Shown here: positions 1-7,318 of the stretch, piece after piece
Numbering within the stretch: position 1 is the stretch's first letter
How the letters are laid out: each line of letters starts with the position of its first letter
Source of the DNA: Roseburia sp.
GTDB taxonomy: Bacteria; Bacillota; Clostridia; Christensenellales; Pumilibacteraceae
NCBI GenBank assembly: GCA_023665905.1
Contig: JAMPDA010000013.1
Coordinates: 1 to 49,292 of the forward strand
DNA length: 49,292 nucleotides
Direction: 5' to 3'
Made by a program: the position numbers and the translations under genes
Notes under the pieces: generated by a model
Told to the model about the DNA's origin: nothing
Database searches by the model: none
The model's input: the letters and a program-made list of their open reading frames with translations, nothing else

Positions 1-79
1 GTCATGCCCTTTTCAATCCGTTCGTTTGTGCGTTCTTTGCCGACGATATTTACAGAAAAGTTTAACAGGAGAATCTAAT

Positions 80-790
80 ATGGAAAACAAAGGTATCTTG
101 GAACAAATCAAGGTAAAAGGCTTACGGCGCTTTAAGGCAGTAAGCGTTATATATAACGAAACATACAGATGCTACATAGAAGACGACGGCAATATATTCG
201 TATATGCGCACAACAAAAAACGTAGCGGTTGGCGTTTCGACGAAGACAGGTTTTTAATGCGGTACACGCCGATTATGCCCACCGACGAAAACTTACAATG
301 GAAAAACCGACTGAACCGCGCCGTTAAGCTCTGTCGTGAAAGCGGGCTTTGGACGGATATAGCCGTCGTATGGGATAATCTATACAAATACGTTACGCTC
401 GACGAAAAGAAAAAGATACACGATATGAGCTGGGATAACCGTGACACCGCTATAACCTACTGTAAAGAGCGCTACCCTTTTATGATCAAAACCGATAACA
501 GAGGGCGCGATTATCTTGACACGGATTATATATGGGAACTGTCGCGGTGTGAACTTAAATCCATGTATTTCGGGTATAACAATGCGGAAGAAAAAGAAAA
601 AATCCGCACAGCCATATCCGAACACAGAGAATATACCATACCGAGAATACGGACAAACTACGACGTGAGCTTCAGTTATAATCCCGACAGTAACAAAGCC
701 TTTTACAGCGAAGAATATAAGAACTGCGGCAACGGGCATTACTATCTTGCGCTTAACCACAGCACGGCTGTATTCTGCGAGGACGATTAA
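80..790 (+). CDS. Hypothetical protein, 236 aa
   Basis: I do not recognise a family. The start is set at the ATG at 80 because a good ribosome binding site (AGGAG, 67-71) precedes it; the frame is open to 26 but that start has none. The product is soluble, rich in Tyr, Arg, Asn and Asp, with no signal peptide or membrane segment. It is the first gene of a tightly spaced plus-strand operon that runs to 5446 and carries PcfK, PcfJ, J-domain and methylase-like proteins, so it is probably an accessory protein of an integrative or conjugative element. The operon may start left of the window. Confidence 0.7.
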   Translation: MENKGILEQIKVKGLRRFKAVSVIYNETYRCYIEDDGNIFVYAHNKKRSGWRFDEDRFLMRYTPIMPTDENLQWKNRLNRAVKLCRESGLWTDIAVVWDNLYKYVTLDEKKKIHDMSWDNRDTAITYCKERYPFMIKTDNRGRDYLDTDYIWELSRCELKSMYFGYNNAEEKEKIRTAISEHREYTIPRIRTNYDVSFSYNPDSNKAFYSEEYKNCGNGHYYLALNHSTAVFCEDD

Positions 791-793
791 ACA

Positions 794-1033
794 ATGGCTT
801 CGGATAATAATTACGGCTATAAGGTGTGTTACAGACGTAAAGGTAAATCGCGGTTGAAAGTGTATCTCGTCACTAACACCTACGACGGCGCTATGTGGAA
901 TGTGCGGTGGTATGAAAACAACGCACCGCCCGACAGAAAGACTCATGAGCCAATTAAGAATGTAATTTGGCTTATACTCCCCATTAAATCATATCTCGAA
1001 TACAAATGGCTATGGCGCGGTTGTCCGTTCTGA
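794..1033 (+). CDS. Hypothetical small protein, 79 aa
   Basis: Unrecognised small basic protein that starts 3 bases after the preceding stop codon, which suggests translational coupling; only a distant GAGG lies upstream of the ATG. The sequence is Tyr/Trp-rich with several Lys and Arg, and a moderately hydrophobic stretch around residues 53-68 (NVIWLILPIKSYLEY), possibly a buried strand or helix rather than a true membrane span. It belongs to the same operon as its neighbours. Codon use resembles the flanking genes, so it is probably a real gene. Confidence 0.55.
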   Translation: MASDNNYGYKVCYRRKGKSRLKVYLVTNTYDGAMWNVRWYENNAPPDRKTHEPIKNVIWLILPIKSYLEYKWLWRGCPF

Positions 1034-1097
1034 ACAGGAACGGGCAATTTTCTATTTATGCAGTAAAACCAACAATCTTAAAAACAAGGAGTTCTCT

Positions 1098-1304
1098 ATG
1101 AAAATCTCAAACGACAGACTTTACAAGCTATGTAACAAATACCAATGGTTTACAAACGGCAGCGTTAAACAGTACGAATTGATGTTCGAGCTTAATAAAC
1201 GCGGCGCAGAGCTTGAAACTTTGGCAACTATTATTTGGATATGTTCGTCCGGTTACGACGAACAATTCATTCTTAAAATCTTAAAACAGGAGTGTGATTT
1301 ATAA
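1098..1304 (+). CDS. Hypothetical small protein, 68 aa
   Basis: Unrecognised. A strong ribosome binding site (AAGGAG) sits 7 bases before the ATG. The last base of its stop codon is the first base of the next ATG (TAATG at 1302-1306), which is typical of coupled operon genes. The short, mostly helical soluble protein contains 'NKRGAELETLATIIWICSSGYDEQFILKIL', which would suit a small adaptor or subunit of the downstream PcfK-domain protein. That idea rests only on position. Confidence 0.6.
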   Translation: MKISNDRLYKLCNKYQWFTNGSVKQYELMFELNKRGAELETLATIIWICSSGYDEQFILKILKQECDL

Positions 1305-2431
1305 TGGCTAATATTAGCTTAACGGCAAAAGGACGCGACCAAGAACTTATACTCGCCTACTTACAAAATAACGCGTCGGATATTCTCGCCGAAAAAATAA
1401 ACAGCGGTACGCCGTATGAGAAAGACGGCAAACAGCTTATAAACCGTAAAGACTTAAACGGCTTTATGACTTACGCCTGCGACGAGGCAAAGAAACTCGC
1501 CGAGAAAGGCTCGCGTTCGGCTTGTGTCGAAGATTCCGTCGTATACGGCTGGGCTATTCATTACTTTGAAGAAGACAGTATTGAGGGCAAGCTGTATAAC
1601 CAAGACGGCACGGAATATAAGCCGCCCGCGCCGGTTAAAACGACAAAGCCTACCCCTACACCGCCGCCCAAGCCGAAGCCTAAATCTCAGTTCTCTTTCT
1701 TCGATATGCTGAACGACAAGAAAGATGAACAGCCGACTGTCGAATCCGTTGTAATGGCAGAACAAATAACAACGGACGAACCGGAAGTTACAGCGGATAC
1801 GGAGATAGAAAACACGGTAGAATTACAAGCCGACGACTATGAAGTGGTTGACAACGCGGCTTCGCAGGATGCCGAACAAGCGCCGACAGTCAAGCCTACA
1901 AAATCCGTCGTACAAGAACAGCATAAACCCAAAAACGAACTGTACGAGAAATATATAACCTACGTCAACCGCCACCCCGACAGCATAATAGCAATGCGCG
2001 TCGGGGATTTTTATGAGGTGTTCGGCAAACGCGCCGTAGCTCTTGCGGAAGAAGTCGGTTTGACGATTACGGGTAAAGATTTAGGCTTAGAACAGCGTAT
2101 TCCGATGATCGGTTTCCCTTACCACGCCGCAGAAGTTTACTTCAAGAAAATACGGCAAAAGCATTCCGTCGTTGTCGTAGAAAATGACGGTGAGCGCAAG
2201 CTGGATATGTTCGGTATAGAAGATGTACTCGACGGCGACGACGAACTGACCGAGTCCGAAATGCGTTTATTCGACGGAGATATACAAGAGCCGAAAGACA
2301 TACCCTCGCCGGAGAGCGAGCAACACAAGGCTGCCTGCGAGCCTTCCGACTGTTCCGACGATAACCCTTACGACCAAGCGGCTTTGGCTAAGGTAGTTAA
2401 GCTGCTCGGCAATAACTTTATTTTGGAGTAA
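1304..2431 (+). CDS. PcfK-like domain fused to a MutS domain I-like domain
   Basis: Residues about 15-107 match the PcfK-like family of conjugative plasmids and ICEs, including 'SVVYGWAIHYFEEDSIEGKL'. A Pro/Lys and acidic linker (108-205) follows. Residues about 213-300 then resemble the N-terminal mismatch-recognition domain of MutS: 'RVGDFYEVFGKRA', a Gly-containing turn, 'IPMIGFPYHAAEVYF' and a closing strand. The Phe-x-Glu motif that contacts mismatches in MutS is present (F236, E238). MutS domains II to V and the ATPase are absent, so it cannot act as a repair motor; DNA binding is a reasonable inference. PcfK function itself is unknown. It is coupled to the upstream gene and followed 5 bases later by the PcfJ gene. 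Confidence 0.85.
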   Translation: MANISLTAKGRDQELILAYLQNNASDILAEKINSGTPYEKDGKQLINRKDLNGFMTYACDEAKKLAEKGSRSACVEDSVVYGWAIHYFEEDSIEGKLYNQDGTEYKPPAPVKTTKPTPTPPPKPKPKSQFSFFDMLNDKKDEQPTVESVVMAEQITTDEPEVTADTEIENTVELQADDYEVVDNAASQDAEQAPTVKPTKSVVQEQHKPKNELYEKYITYVNRHPDSIIAMRVGDFYEVFGKRAVALAEEVGLTITGKDLGLEQRIPMIGFPYHAAEVYFKKIRQKHSVVVVENDGERKLDMFGIEDVLDGDDELTESEMRLFDGDIQEPKDIPSPESEQHKAACEPSDCSDDNPYDQAALAKVVKLLGNNFILE

Positions 2432-2436
2432 AAGAT

Positions 2437-3768
2437 ATGTTAGATTTCAGATATATAAAGCCTATTCCGCAATACATAGCAAAACAAATCAAGCGGCTGG
2501 ATAACGACTATACATACCAAGACGGTAACGTAAGATTTTACGCTTACCTGACTAAAATCAAGGGCGAGCTTGTAAAGATAACCGTCGCGTGTAAGAATTA
2601 TAAGCAACAGTGGTTTTGCAAGCAGGTAGCCGTTCACGGCGTTTTCTCGGATAAATGTCTTGTGCGAGATATGGAATACACGCTTATGGGCTATTCCGTA
2701 GGCTGGTACGATTTAGGGCTGACCGAACGAACAAAGAACTTTGAAGACGGTAGGTGGCATCCCGCCGAAGATAAATATTACGACCCTATTGCATTCGTTG
2801 TAAACAAGAAGTACGCTTTGAAGTTCGACAAGTTCAAATACAGTGCGGTAGATAAATACCCATACGCCGCCGTTCTGAAATACTTACGGATCTACGAGCA
2901 ATACCCTCAAGCGGAATACTTCGTGAAGCTCGGGCTCAGCCATCTTGCAACGAACAAAATGTTGTTGCGCAAAGCAGGCAAAGACAAGAAATTCCGCAAA
3001 TGGCTTATACGGAACGCGAAGTTGCTTCGGAACGATTACGGGACTCTTCCCTACTTCTCGGCTCAAACCATCTGGGCTGCGTACAAGAAAGACGCGCCTA
3101 TTCTCGAAATGCAGGACCTTGAACGAAAAACAAAAGAATTGCAACGCAATTATTACTACATCAACACCATAAGCAAAATCATACCGAAAAACGAAATAAG
3201 CAAATTCTTGGACTACATAGAAAAGCAAAATATAAATATAAGCTCGTATGCCGACTATGTAAAAGCCTGCGTCGAGCTCGGGTTGGATATGAGCTTGCCG
3301 AAAAACCGCTATCCCCACGACTTCAAGCGCTGGCACGATATTCGCACCGACGAGTACGCAACGTTAAAGGCTTTACGGGACGCAGAAGAACGAAAAGAGC
3401 TGTATGCTAAATTCTCTGTCGTTGCGGAGAAATACCTGCCTTTACAGCGAGATATGGAAGACGCGTTTATAGTCGTTATAGCTAAATCCCCTGCTGAGCT
3501 TATACACGAAGGAGATGTTCTTCACCACTGCGTCGGACGTATGAATTACGACCGGCGAGTTGCTCGAGAAGAAAGCCTTATCTTTTTTGTGCGCAACAAA
3601 GACAATCCCGACGTTCCGTTCGTGACGCTCGAATACTCGCTTAGAAGCAAGAGAGTGTTACAGTGCTACGGTAAAGATGACAATGTGCCCGACGATACGG
3701 TTTTACAATTCGTCAACAAAAAATGGCTACCCTACGCCAACAGAAAACTTAAACAAATAGCCGCATAG
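2437..3768 (+). CDS. PcfJ-like protein
   Basis: The C-terminal third carries the PcfJ-like signature: 'GDVLHHCVGRMNYDRRVARE' at residues 359-378, then 'LIFFVRNKDNPDVPFVTLEYSL' and 'VLQCYGKDDNVP'. PcfJ is a conserved but uncharacterised protein first named on enterococcal plasmid pCF10; its gene is typically next to pcfK, as here. The invariant His-His-Cys-Val hints at a catalytic or metal site but nothing is established. The N-terminal 340 residues are a divergent helical region. No membrane segment or signal peptide. GGAG lies 8 bases before the ATG. The pairing with PcfK supports an integrative/conjugative element origin. Confidence 0.85.
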   Translation: MLDFRYIKPIPQYIAKQIKRLDNDYTYQDGNVRFYAYLTKIKGELVKITVACKNYKQQWFCKQVAVHGVFSDKCLVRDMEYTLMGYSVGWYDLGLTERTKNFEDGRWHPAEDKYYDPIAFVVNKKYALKFDKFKYSAVDKYPYAAVLKYLRIYEQYPQAEYFVKLGLSHLATNKMLLRKAGKDKKFRKWLIRNAKLLRNDYGTLPYFSAQTIWAAYKKDAPILEMQDLERKTKELQRNYYYINTISKIIPKNEISKFLDYIEKQNINISSYADYVKACVELGLDMSLPKNRYPHDFKRWHDIRTDEYATLKALRDAEERKELYAKFSVVAEKYLPLQRDMEDAFIVVIAKSPAELIHEGDVLHHCVGRMNYDRRVAREESLIFFVRNKDNPDVPFVTLEYSLRSKRVLQCYGKDDNVPDDTVLQFVNKKWLPYANRKLKQIAA

Positions 3769-3782
3769 GAGGATTTTACATT

Positions 3783-4109
3783 ATGGCTAATAATCATTAC
3801 AGAGTAACAGCATACCACCCCACCGAAGACGTTACGGTGCTCATAGACAGCTTCGGCGTTTACGACAAGCTATGGCAATTAAGTTCTATGCTCGTCATGA
3901 AAGGCTTTAAGATTTTAGAAGTGTCCGACAGCACGAAATTCGTCGAAGTCAACATTCCCAATATAGAGCCGAACAATAAGCAGCTTTACTTGCGCGCTTG
4001 TATGGTCGGCAGACCCGACGAGTTTATACAGGACATTGACGGACGGCGTGTAAAGGTCGTGCAAGTCGAAAATCGTATGTATATACCCGACAAGACCGCG
4101 AGCGTATAG
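3783..4109 (+). CDS. Hypothetical protein, 108 aa
   Basis: Unrecognised small soluble protein in the pcfK-pcfJ operon, with a strong GGAGG site upstream of its ATG. It alternates predicted strands and helices ('RVTAYHPTEDVTVLIDSFGVYDKLWQLSSMLV') and contains no Cys-based metal motif, signal or membrane segment. It starts 14 bases after the pcfJ stop and ends 10 bases before the J-domain gene. A role in element maintenance is inferred only from this context. Confidence 0.65.
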   Translation: MANNHYRVTAYHPTEDVTVLIDSFGVYDKLWQLSSMLVMKGFKILEVSDSTKFVEVNIPNIEPNNKQLYLRACMVGRPDEFIQDIDGRRVKVVQVENRMYIPDKTASV

Positions 4110-4119
4110 GAGTAGCGTT

Positions 4120-4629
4120 ATGACTTTTAAGTTTTTCAAAGACGTTAAGACTGTCGAAGAACTGAAACGGCAGTACAAAGCTCTTGCGTTCAAGCACCAC
4201 CCCGACAGAGGCGGTAAGGTCGAAGATATGCAGTACATAAACGCCGAGTATGACGAGTTGTACGCGAGAGTCAAGAACATACACGAAACGGCGGACGGTA
4301 AGACTTATGAAAAAGCGAATTCCGACGAATCCGCAGACATTCCCGACAGGTTCCGAGATATTATAAACGCCATCATTACTTTCGCCTGCGTTATTGAGCT
4401 GTGCGGATCGTGGCTGTGGGTATTCAACGCCTACAAGTACCGCAAGCAATTAAAAGACTTAGGCTTCTTTTACTGTTCCAACAAAAAGGCGTGGGCGTGG
4501 ACGGATATGCCTATAAAGAACAGACATCACCTTACGCTTGACGAGATACGGCGTATGCACGGCTCGGAAATAATCAAGGGCGAAACGGATAACGACGACA
4601 GTTTGAAGTTAGCCAAAGGCACGGTGTAG
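4120..4629 (+). CDS. J-domain (DnaJ-like) protein
   Basis: Residues about 3-60 form a J domain: 'ELKRQYKALAFKHHPDRGG' has the HPD tripeptide (27-29) that stimulates the DnaK ATPase. Around residues 101-135, 'CGSWLWVFNAYKYRKQLKDLGFFY...KKAWAW' matches a small C-terminal domain often seen on J proteins of phages and conjugative elements. There is no Gly/Phe region or zinc-finger domain, so this is a type III J protein. It probably recruits host DnaK to an element-encoded client; the client is unknown. It sits 10 bases after the previous gene and 1 base before the methylase-like gene, with AGGAG before its ATG. Confidence 0.85.
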   Translation: MTFKFFKDVKTVEELKRQYKALAFKHHPDRGGKVEDMQYINAEYDELYARVKNIHETADGKTYEKANSDESADIPDRFRDIINAIITFACVIELCGSWLWVFNAYKYRKQLKDLGFFYCSNKKAWAWTDMPIKNRHHLTLDEIRRMHGSEIIKGETDNDDSLKLAKGTV

Positions 4630-4630
4630 A

Positions 4631-5446
4631 ATGGATCGTTTCGTTTTCGATTTCGTGCTCGACCACCCTACCGAAACCACAGTTCGGCTTTTAACACAAG
4701 AAACGGAATGTATTACCCCCACGACGCTTGAACGGCATACCGACAATCTTTGTCCGTATGCCGTTCCTTCCGTCAAGGAAATTGTTAAGCTCATAGATCG
4801 CGCTTGCGTTATGCACGACAAAGACCGCTTTATTTCGGATTTGCTTTGCTGTATGGCTATCTCTATTTCAAACCTTGTAGACAAAATGCAATATGACAAG
4901 CGAGAAGAAGAATATAAGCAAACCATCTCGCACTACAACAAGCAAGAACAGCAAGCGTTGTCCGAGATATGCGGTAAGATATTTATGCTGTTATCTTCGG
5001 TAGTCTACGACGACGGAGTATTTGCCGATTATCTCGGAGAACTGTTTATGGGTTGTAATATGGGCAATTCACATAACGGGCAGTTCTTTACACCCTACCA
5101 CGTTTCAAAGCTGTGCGCGAAGTTAAGTATAGGGACGCCGAAGAAAGGTAGCGGTGAGATATTGACGGTCAACGACCCGTGCTGCGGAAGCGGCGGAATG
5201 ATGATAGCTGCTTTGGATGTGCTTAAAAACGACTTCGATATAAACTACACTATGGACTGTTTTGTAGACTGTTCGGACATTGACATTAGGTGTGTACACA
5301 TGGCTTACTTACAGCTATCTCTTGCAGGAGTGCCTGCTATTGTAAAACACCAAGACAGTTTAACACAAACGCTGTACAGCGTATGGAGAACGCCTGCGTT
5401 TATGTTTCAGTATTCGAGATTTAGGAAGTATGAGAGATTGAATTAG
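4631..5446 (+). CDS. N6-adenine DNA methylase-like protein, probably inactive as a methylase
   Basis: The fold belongs to the type I restriction M-subunit/N6-methylase family: 'GQFFTPYHV' (150-158) and SAM motif I 'NDPCCGSGGMM' (181-191), followed by the acidic 'DCSDID' after the second strand. The catalytic motif IV (N/D-PP-Y/F) expected near residue 245-255 is missing; the sequence there reads 'LTQTLYSVWRTPAFMF' and the protein ends shortly after, with no target-recognition domain. It may bind SAM or DNA without methylating, or represent a minimal family. It is the last gene of the plus-strand operon and has no strong binding site of its own, so translation is probably coupled to the J-protein gene. 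Confidence 0.75.
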   Translation: MDRFVFDFVLDHPTETTVRLLTQETECITPTTLERHTDNLCPYAVPSVKEIVKLIDRACVMHDKDRFISDLLCCMAISISNLVDKMQYDKREEEYKQTISHYNKQEQQALSEICGKIFMLLSSVVYDDGVFADYLGELFMGCNMGNSHNGQFFTPYHVSKLCAKLSIGTPKKGSGEILTVNDPCCGSGGMMIAALDVLKNDFDINYTMDCFVDCSDIDIRCVHMAYLQLSLAGVPAIVKHQDSLTQTLYSVWRTPAFMFQYSRFRKYERLN

Positions 5447-5452
5447 CCTTAA

Positions 5453-5956
5453 TTATCTTTCTGCATTTATATCATCTAACAACGATATGTAATCCAAATT
5501 ACGATTTATTACATAAAACGATACCCTGTCGCAATATAAGTTAGGAATATCATTTTCGCATATCATATCGACTGTATTTTTAATCATAGACGCAATCTCA
5601 TTATTGCACATACCATCTGGACAATCATAAACTCCGTTTACATGATTAACTTGCATATAGTGTTTTGTGGTGGTAAATAGCGGCATTTTATACGGCTTAC
5701 TTGAATTTGATTTTTCACATACACCTAATCTATATTCAAAACAACCGTTACGAAAATCTACATATAAATATCCGATAATGTAATTGTCAGGATCGGATTG
5801 TTTGATATGCCTACTGTTGAAAAAATCAATAGAGCTATCCTCCTCATTTCCATACGCTACTAATTCAGCAACTCGTTTCGACCTTGCAAGCAAATACTTT
5901 TCCCCTATCTGTTTCGGAGAATAATTATATATCGGCAACTTAAATAAATTAAACAT
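5453..5956 (-). CDS. Hypothetical protein, 167 aa, AT-rich gene
   Basis: Unrecognised. This minus-strand gene is convergent with the plus-strand operon and leaves only 6 bases between the two stop codons. Its codons are clearly more AT-rich than those of both neighbours, which suggests a separate origin. It has its own promoter (5994-6022) and a GGAG site before the ATG. The predicted soluble protein includes 'IIGYLYVDFRNGCFEYRLGVCE' and 'NIPNLYCDRVSFYVINRNLDYISLL', a mixed alpha/beta pattern. As a solitary gene with its own promoter it could be a defence or other cargo gene, but nothing in the sequence proves that. Confidence 0.6.
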   Translation of the reverse strand: MFNLFKLPIYNYSPKQIGEKYLLARSKRVAELVAYGNEEDSSIDFFNSRHIKQSDPDNYIIGYLYVDFRNGCFEYRLGVCEKSNSSKPYKMPLFTTTKHYMQVNHVNGVYDCPDGMCNNEIASMIKNTVDMICENDIPNLYCDRVSFYVINRNLDYISLLDDINAER

Positions 5957-5993
5957 ATCATTTGCACTCCGTGATAAAATACTTACAACAGTT

Positions 5994-6022
5994 ATTTTAT
6001 CAAGTTTTCAACGAAAGGTCAA
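5994..6022 (-). promoter_or_regulatory. Sigma-A type promoter for the 5453-5956 gene
   Basis: On the minus strand: TTGACC, 17-base spacer, TAAAAT, with an extended TGA just before the -10 hexamer. It lies about 40 bases upstream of the start codon. Confidence 0.65.
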
Positions 6023-6067
6023 GCAAGACAATTTAATCAATATATTCACTTTTCAAGGTGCATAAAA

Positions 6068-6094
6068 CGGGCTGTTAGTTATACTTTTAGCCCG
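6068..6094 (-). terminator. Likely intrinsic terminator of the rep operon
   Basis: Minus strand: CGGGCT stem, 15-base loop, AGCCCG, then TTTTATG. It lies downstream of the replication initiator gene, beyond the larger palindromes at 6106-6277. Confidence 0.5.
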
Positions 6095-6105
6095 CTTTGA
6101 GTTTA

Positions 6106-6165
6106 GGGCGTGCGTTTATCTTGATACAAGTGCGGCGCTGGCGCGCCGCAGATAAACGCACGCCC
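6106..6165. repeat. Two-tier perfect palindrome downstream of rep (candidate replication origin)
   Basis: Outer arms GGGCGTGCGTTTATC (6106-6120) and GATAAACGCACGCCC (6151-6165) pair perfectly over 15 bp. Inside the 30-base loop, TGCGGCGC (6131-6138) and GCGCCGCA (6143-6150) pair over 8 bp around TGGC. No run of T follows, so it is not a standard terminator. Extrudable hairpins beside an HUH initiator gene are a known hallmark of rolling-circle origins. The nick site is not identified. Confidence 0.6.
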
Positions 6166-6187
6166 ATGAAAAGCCCTTAACCGACCG

Positions 6188-6277
6188 AAAAGTCGCGACG
6201 CGCAAGCAGTGACGGTCGCCGCTAAACCGCTTGGCGATCCGTCACGGTCTTGCGTGCGCGTGTTCGCGGACTTTTTT
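6188..6277. repeat. Long imperfect hairpin next to rep (candidate origin or oriT part)
   Basis: The segment AAAGTCGCGACGCGCAAG...GTGACGGTCGCC (6188-6220) pairs with GGCGATCCGTCACGG...CTTGCGTGCGCG...CGCGGACTTT (6231-6275) with a few bulges, around a 10-12 base loop. With the palindrome at 6106-6165 it makes about 170 bp of strong single-strand structure touching the rep stop codon at 6285. The 5957-6284 gap otherwise holds only the promoter at 5994-6022 and the terminator at 6068-6094. Confidence 0.55.
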
Positions 6278-6284
6278 CGGCGCG

Positions 6285-7313
6285 TCAATTACTTTTCCGC
6301 ATTTGTGCTATCACGCTCTTACTTACTCTGCCAATATACACCCCTTCGTCGTGACACTTGAAGTTATCCGCAAGTATCAGCTTCTTTTCTTCTTCACCGT
6401 ATGGGCATATCACGTCATCGTCCGTTATGTCCGAAATAAAGTATTGGTAAAGCCCTTTACTGTAAACTATCCGCTCGCCTGTCTTTTCTATGTATTTCAT
6501 TAAATACGCAACTGCGTTGCCGAGCTTGTTATCGTACTCGTCTATTACTTTGAAATCGTTTCGTCCGAACCGTTCGTTAAAGTATTCGGACTGTAATGTG
6601 TCCTGCATTTTATGAGATATTGTACTGTAATCGCGTTTGTGTTTTAATATGCCGGGGATAGTTCCGTTTGGTATTTCAAACAGACCGTGAAAATGCAGTC
6701 GTTGTTTTTCGGGACTTCTCTCCCATACGCCCATATACTTCCAGCCTTTTCTCGACGCAAAATTAGCAAACGTCTTTTTTAACGCTTTCTTAAAAGATTG
6801 TTCGGTATGTAATTCATTTGAGTATGTAAACGTACAAAAGAAATTGAAATCGGCGAGATTAGCTTTTCGTACCATGCGCTTGCGTCGGCATATTAAATTG
6901 CGCTTTTTCTTTTCGAGCTTGTCTTTGATGTATTCCTCTAATTTTTTGTCTTTGGGAAAGAACACGCGCATATCCGCAAGTATTTGTTCTTCTCTTGCCT
7001 TTGACTTTAAGTGTAGGTATTTCTTATACAGCTCGTCAAACAGTTCGCCCTTTGTTTTTGAATTAGTAGTTATCTTTGGTTTATCCGGCGCTTGTTCTTT
7101 CGGCTGCTCTGCTAACACCTCAAGCGGAAGTTTACCGTCTTTTCTTTGCACGGGCATAAGCCCCGAAAATTTGTCATCTTCGGAGCTTTGCTTTATAGGC
7201 GTTAAGTCGGCTATATTCATACGGCGTTTATACTTTCTCGGTTGCGGCTCGGTATGCGGTATGGCTATATAATGACTGCCGTCGTAATATACCTTGCTTT
7301 CCAAATACGGCAT
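6285..7313 (-). CDS. Rolling-circle replication initiator (HUH endonuclease, Rep)
   Basis: Three HUH-Rep motifs appear in order: motif 1 'FNFFCTFTYSN' (about 156-166), the metal-binding HUH motif 'RLHFHGLF' (H207, H209), and motif 3 'AVAYLMKYIEK', whose Tyr270 followed by Lys273 is the likely DNA-nicking tyrosine. A basic, Lys-rich N-terminal half (90-155) precedes them. HUH Reps nick a double-strand origin and stay covalently attached through Tyr; a single Tyr with YxxK is typical of small plasmids and ssDNA phages. The ATG at 7313 is chosen because GGGAGG lies 8 bases upstream; GTG at 7322 is also in frame. It overlaps or abuts the ATPase stop, so the genes are coupled. Large hairpins lie directly downstream. 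Confidence 0.85.
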   Translation of the reverse strand: MPYLESKVYYDGSHYIAIPHTEPQPRKYKRRMNIADLTPIKQSSEDDKFSGLMPVQRKDGKLPLEVLAEQPKEQAPDKPKITTNSKTKGELFDELYKKYLHLKSKAREEQILADMRVFFPKDKKLEEYIKDKLEKKKRNLICRRKRMVRKANLADFNFFCTFTYSNELHTEQSFKKALKKTFANFASRKGWKYMGVWERSPEKQRLHFHGLFEIPNGTIPGILKHKRDYSTISHKMQDTLQSEYFNERFGRNDFKVIDEYDNKLGNAVAYLMKYIEKTGERIVYSKGLYQYFISDITDDDVICPYGEEEKKLILADNFKCHDEGVYIGRVSKSVIAQMRKSN

Positions 7314-7318
7314 TAGCA

